Assembly (NCBI RefSeq): GCF_030149505.1
Contig: NZ_JASBRN010000082.1
Span: 44,803 to 108,802 of the forward strand
Source: Nocardioides sp.
GTDB taxonomy: Bacteria; Actinomycetota; Actinomycetes; Propionibacteriales; Nocardioidaceae
Length of the DNA: 64,000 nt
Reading direction: 5' to 3'
In this document: piece after piece, positions 63,071 to 64,000 of the stretch
Position numbering within the stretch: position 1 is the first letter of the stretch
How the letters are laid out: every line of letters starts with the position of its first letter
Made by a program: the position numbers and the translations under genes
Notes under the pieces: generated by a model
The model's database searches: none
What the model was told of the DNA's origin: nothing
What the model saw: only the letters and a program-made list of their open reading frames with translations

Positions 63071-63876
63071 GCGGGGCCAGCTCCGGGGCGCTGGCCGGGG
63101 CCCTGGGCTCCGGCCGGAGGCTTGCGCTGGTCCGCCGCCCCGGCCCCCGTGTCGCCGAGGGCCTGGTGACCCACATCGGGCGATCCCCGGTCGACGCCGA
63201 CCTGGCGCTGGCGCAGTGGCAGGGGTACGTCGACGCGCTGCACGCCGAGGGCTGGCGCACCGTCGAGGTCGAGCCCGCCGACGACTGCCCCGACGCGGTC
63301 TTCGTCGAGGACACCGTGGTCGTGCTCGGTGACGTCGCGGTCATCAGCCGCCCCGGCGCCGACGAGCGCAAGCCCGAGACCGCGGGCACCGAGGCCGCGC
63401 TGCGCGACCTGGGCTACCGGGTCGAGCGGATCCAGGCGCCCGACACCCTCGACGGCGGCGACGTGCTCAAGCACGACGGGACCGTCTGGGTCGGCCTCGG
63501 CGGACGCACGACGCCCGGTGCCGTCGAGCAGCTCCGCACGCACCTCGCGCCGCTCGGGGCGGTCGTCGTCGGCGTACCCCTGGCGAAGGTGCTGCACCTG
63601 AAGTCGGCCGTGACCGCGCTCCCCGACGGCACCGTGGTCGGGTGGGACCCGGTCGTCGACGACCCGACGGTGTGGGAGCGCTACGAGCCGGTGCCCGAGG
63701 AGCCTGGCTGCCACGTGGTCTGCCTCGACGAGCAGACGGTGCTGATGTCCTCGGCGGCACCGGAGACGATCCGCTCCTTCGAGGCCCGTGGCCTGCGCGT
63801 GGTGGCCGTCGACATCTCCGAGCTGGAGAAGCTCGAGGGCTGCGTGACCTGCCTGTCGGTGCGGCTGCGCGGCTGA
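63067..63876 (+). CDS. ddaH: Dimethylarginine dimethylaminohydrolase-like pentein hydrolase
   Basis: 269 residues of the amidinotransferase/deiminase (pentein) fold. The substrate-site acidic motif PDAVFVEDTVVVLGD is near residue 76, and DTLDGGDVLKHDG and the catalytic His in VLHLKSAVTALPDG follow. The catalytic Cys is in LEGCVTCLSVRLRG at the C-terminus. Length and motif order fit dimethylargininase, which hydrolyses methylated arginine to citrulline and an amine; a different guanidino substrate is possible. It is coupled to lrp by GTGA. The island context suggests it handles arginine-derived compounds. Confidence 0.88.
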   Translation: MSGASSGALAGALGSGRRLALVRRPGPRVAEGLVTHIGRSPVDADLALAQWQGYVDALHAEGWRTVEVEPADDCPDAVFVEDTVVVLGDVAVISRPGADERKPETAGTEAALRDLGYRVERIQAPDTLDGGDVLKHDGTVWVGLGGRTTPGAVEQLRTHLAPLGAVVVGVPLAKVLHLKSAVTALPDGTVVGWDPVVDDPTVWERYEPVPEEPGCHVVCLDEQTVLMSSAAPETIRSFEARGLRVVAVDISELEKLEGCVTCLSVRLRG

Positions 63877-64000
63877 CCCTCCCCCGCCGAGCCCGCGCAA
63901 CATTACCGAAGGACGCGCCGGCTCGGCGACTCCGTGTCGGGTAAATAGATGGCGCACCGGCGCGCGGGGCCCCCCGCAGGTGCCCCGCCCCCGGGTGCGC
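63877..64000. other. Right-end intergenic DNA
   Basis: No gene visible. An AT-richer patch (GGGTAAATAGATGG near 63940) could hold a promoter for a gene beyond the window; this is weak. Confidence 0.2.

Overview
The window is about 64 kb of very GC-rich, gene-dense DNA from an actinobacterium, most likely Nocardioides or a close relative (Nocardioidaceae). This rests on strong G/C third-position bias, many GTG and TTG starts, translationally coupled genes with 4-bp ATGA/GTGA overlaps, an infB with a long A/P/G-rich N-terminus, and actinobacterial families (PspAB, DUF3043, DUF4439, DUF6458, a SatD-like protein, a DUF4081-GNAT fusion). I see no tRNA, rRNA, CRISPR array, prophage or intact insertion sequence.

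Layout. 1-9 kb: a PfkB-type kinase, the Fe-S carrier ErpA, glycerate kinase, a GNAT enzyme, then a divergent pair made of a 964-residue secreted repeat protein and a membrane-anchored von Willebrand A protein. 9-24 kb: quinolinate synthase NadA, a cytosolic GAF histidine kinase, an envelope-stress group (pspA, htpX, pspAB), AzlC/AzlD amino-acid exporter genes, dapB, a methyltransferase followed by a SatD-like/membrane protein pair, an M16 peptidase, and pnp-rpsO. 24-36.6 kb: a solitary molybdopterin oxidoreductase, ribF, an odd HTH/pseudo-histidine-kinase coupled to DUF1059, and the translation cluster truB-rbfA-infB-ylxR-nusA-rimP. 36.7-48 kb: a DUF4439 lipoprotein, a TetR regulator with a large palindrome, proS, a secreted protein, a luciferase-like enzyme, and the isoprenoid/protease block ispG-rseP-dxr. 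As I recall it, the gene order from dapB to dxr resembles the conserved actinobacterial (for example mycobacterial) order.

48-64 kb is a polyamine uptake and breakdown island. A PotABCD-type ABC transporter (potD-A-B-C) is followed in one operon by an FAD amine oxidase and a CoA-acylating semialdehyde dehydrogenase. A second operon holds aminobutyraldehyde dehydrogenase, a saccharopine-dehydrogenase-like protein and GABA aminotransferase. A class III aminotransferase (probably putrescine aminotransferase), a YtcJ-like amidohydrolase, an Lrp/AsnC regulator and a dimethylargininase-like pentein complete it. Together they could take up putrescine and convert it through 4-aminobutanal and GABA to succinate semialdehyde. 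Four similar sequence elements lie in front of these operons and may be the binding sites of the Lrp regulator.

The least explained items are: the shared polyamine-island motif; the HTH plus degenerate kinase plus His-rich-tail protein; the repeat protein built as a duplicated three-domain block opposite a VWA protein; the SatD-like module with repeated operator-like sequences; a small element with 18-bp inverted repeats around a DUF559-like remnant; and several long perfect hairpins, two of which overlap stop codons.
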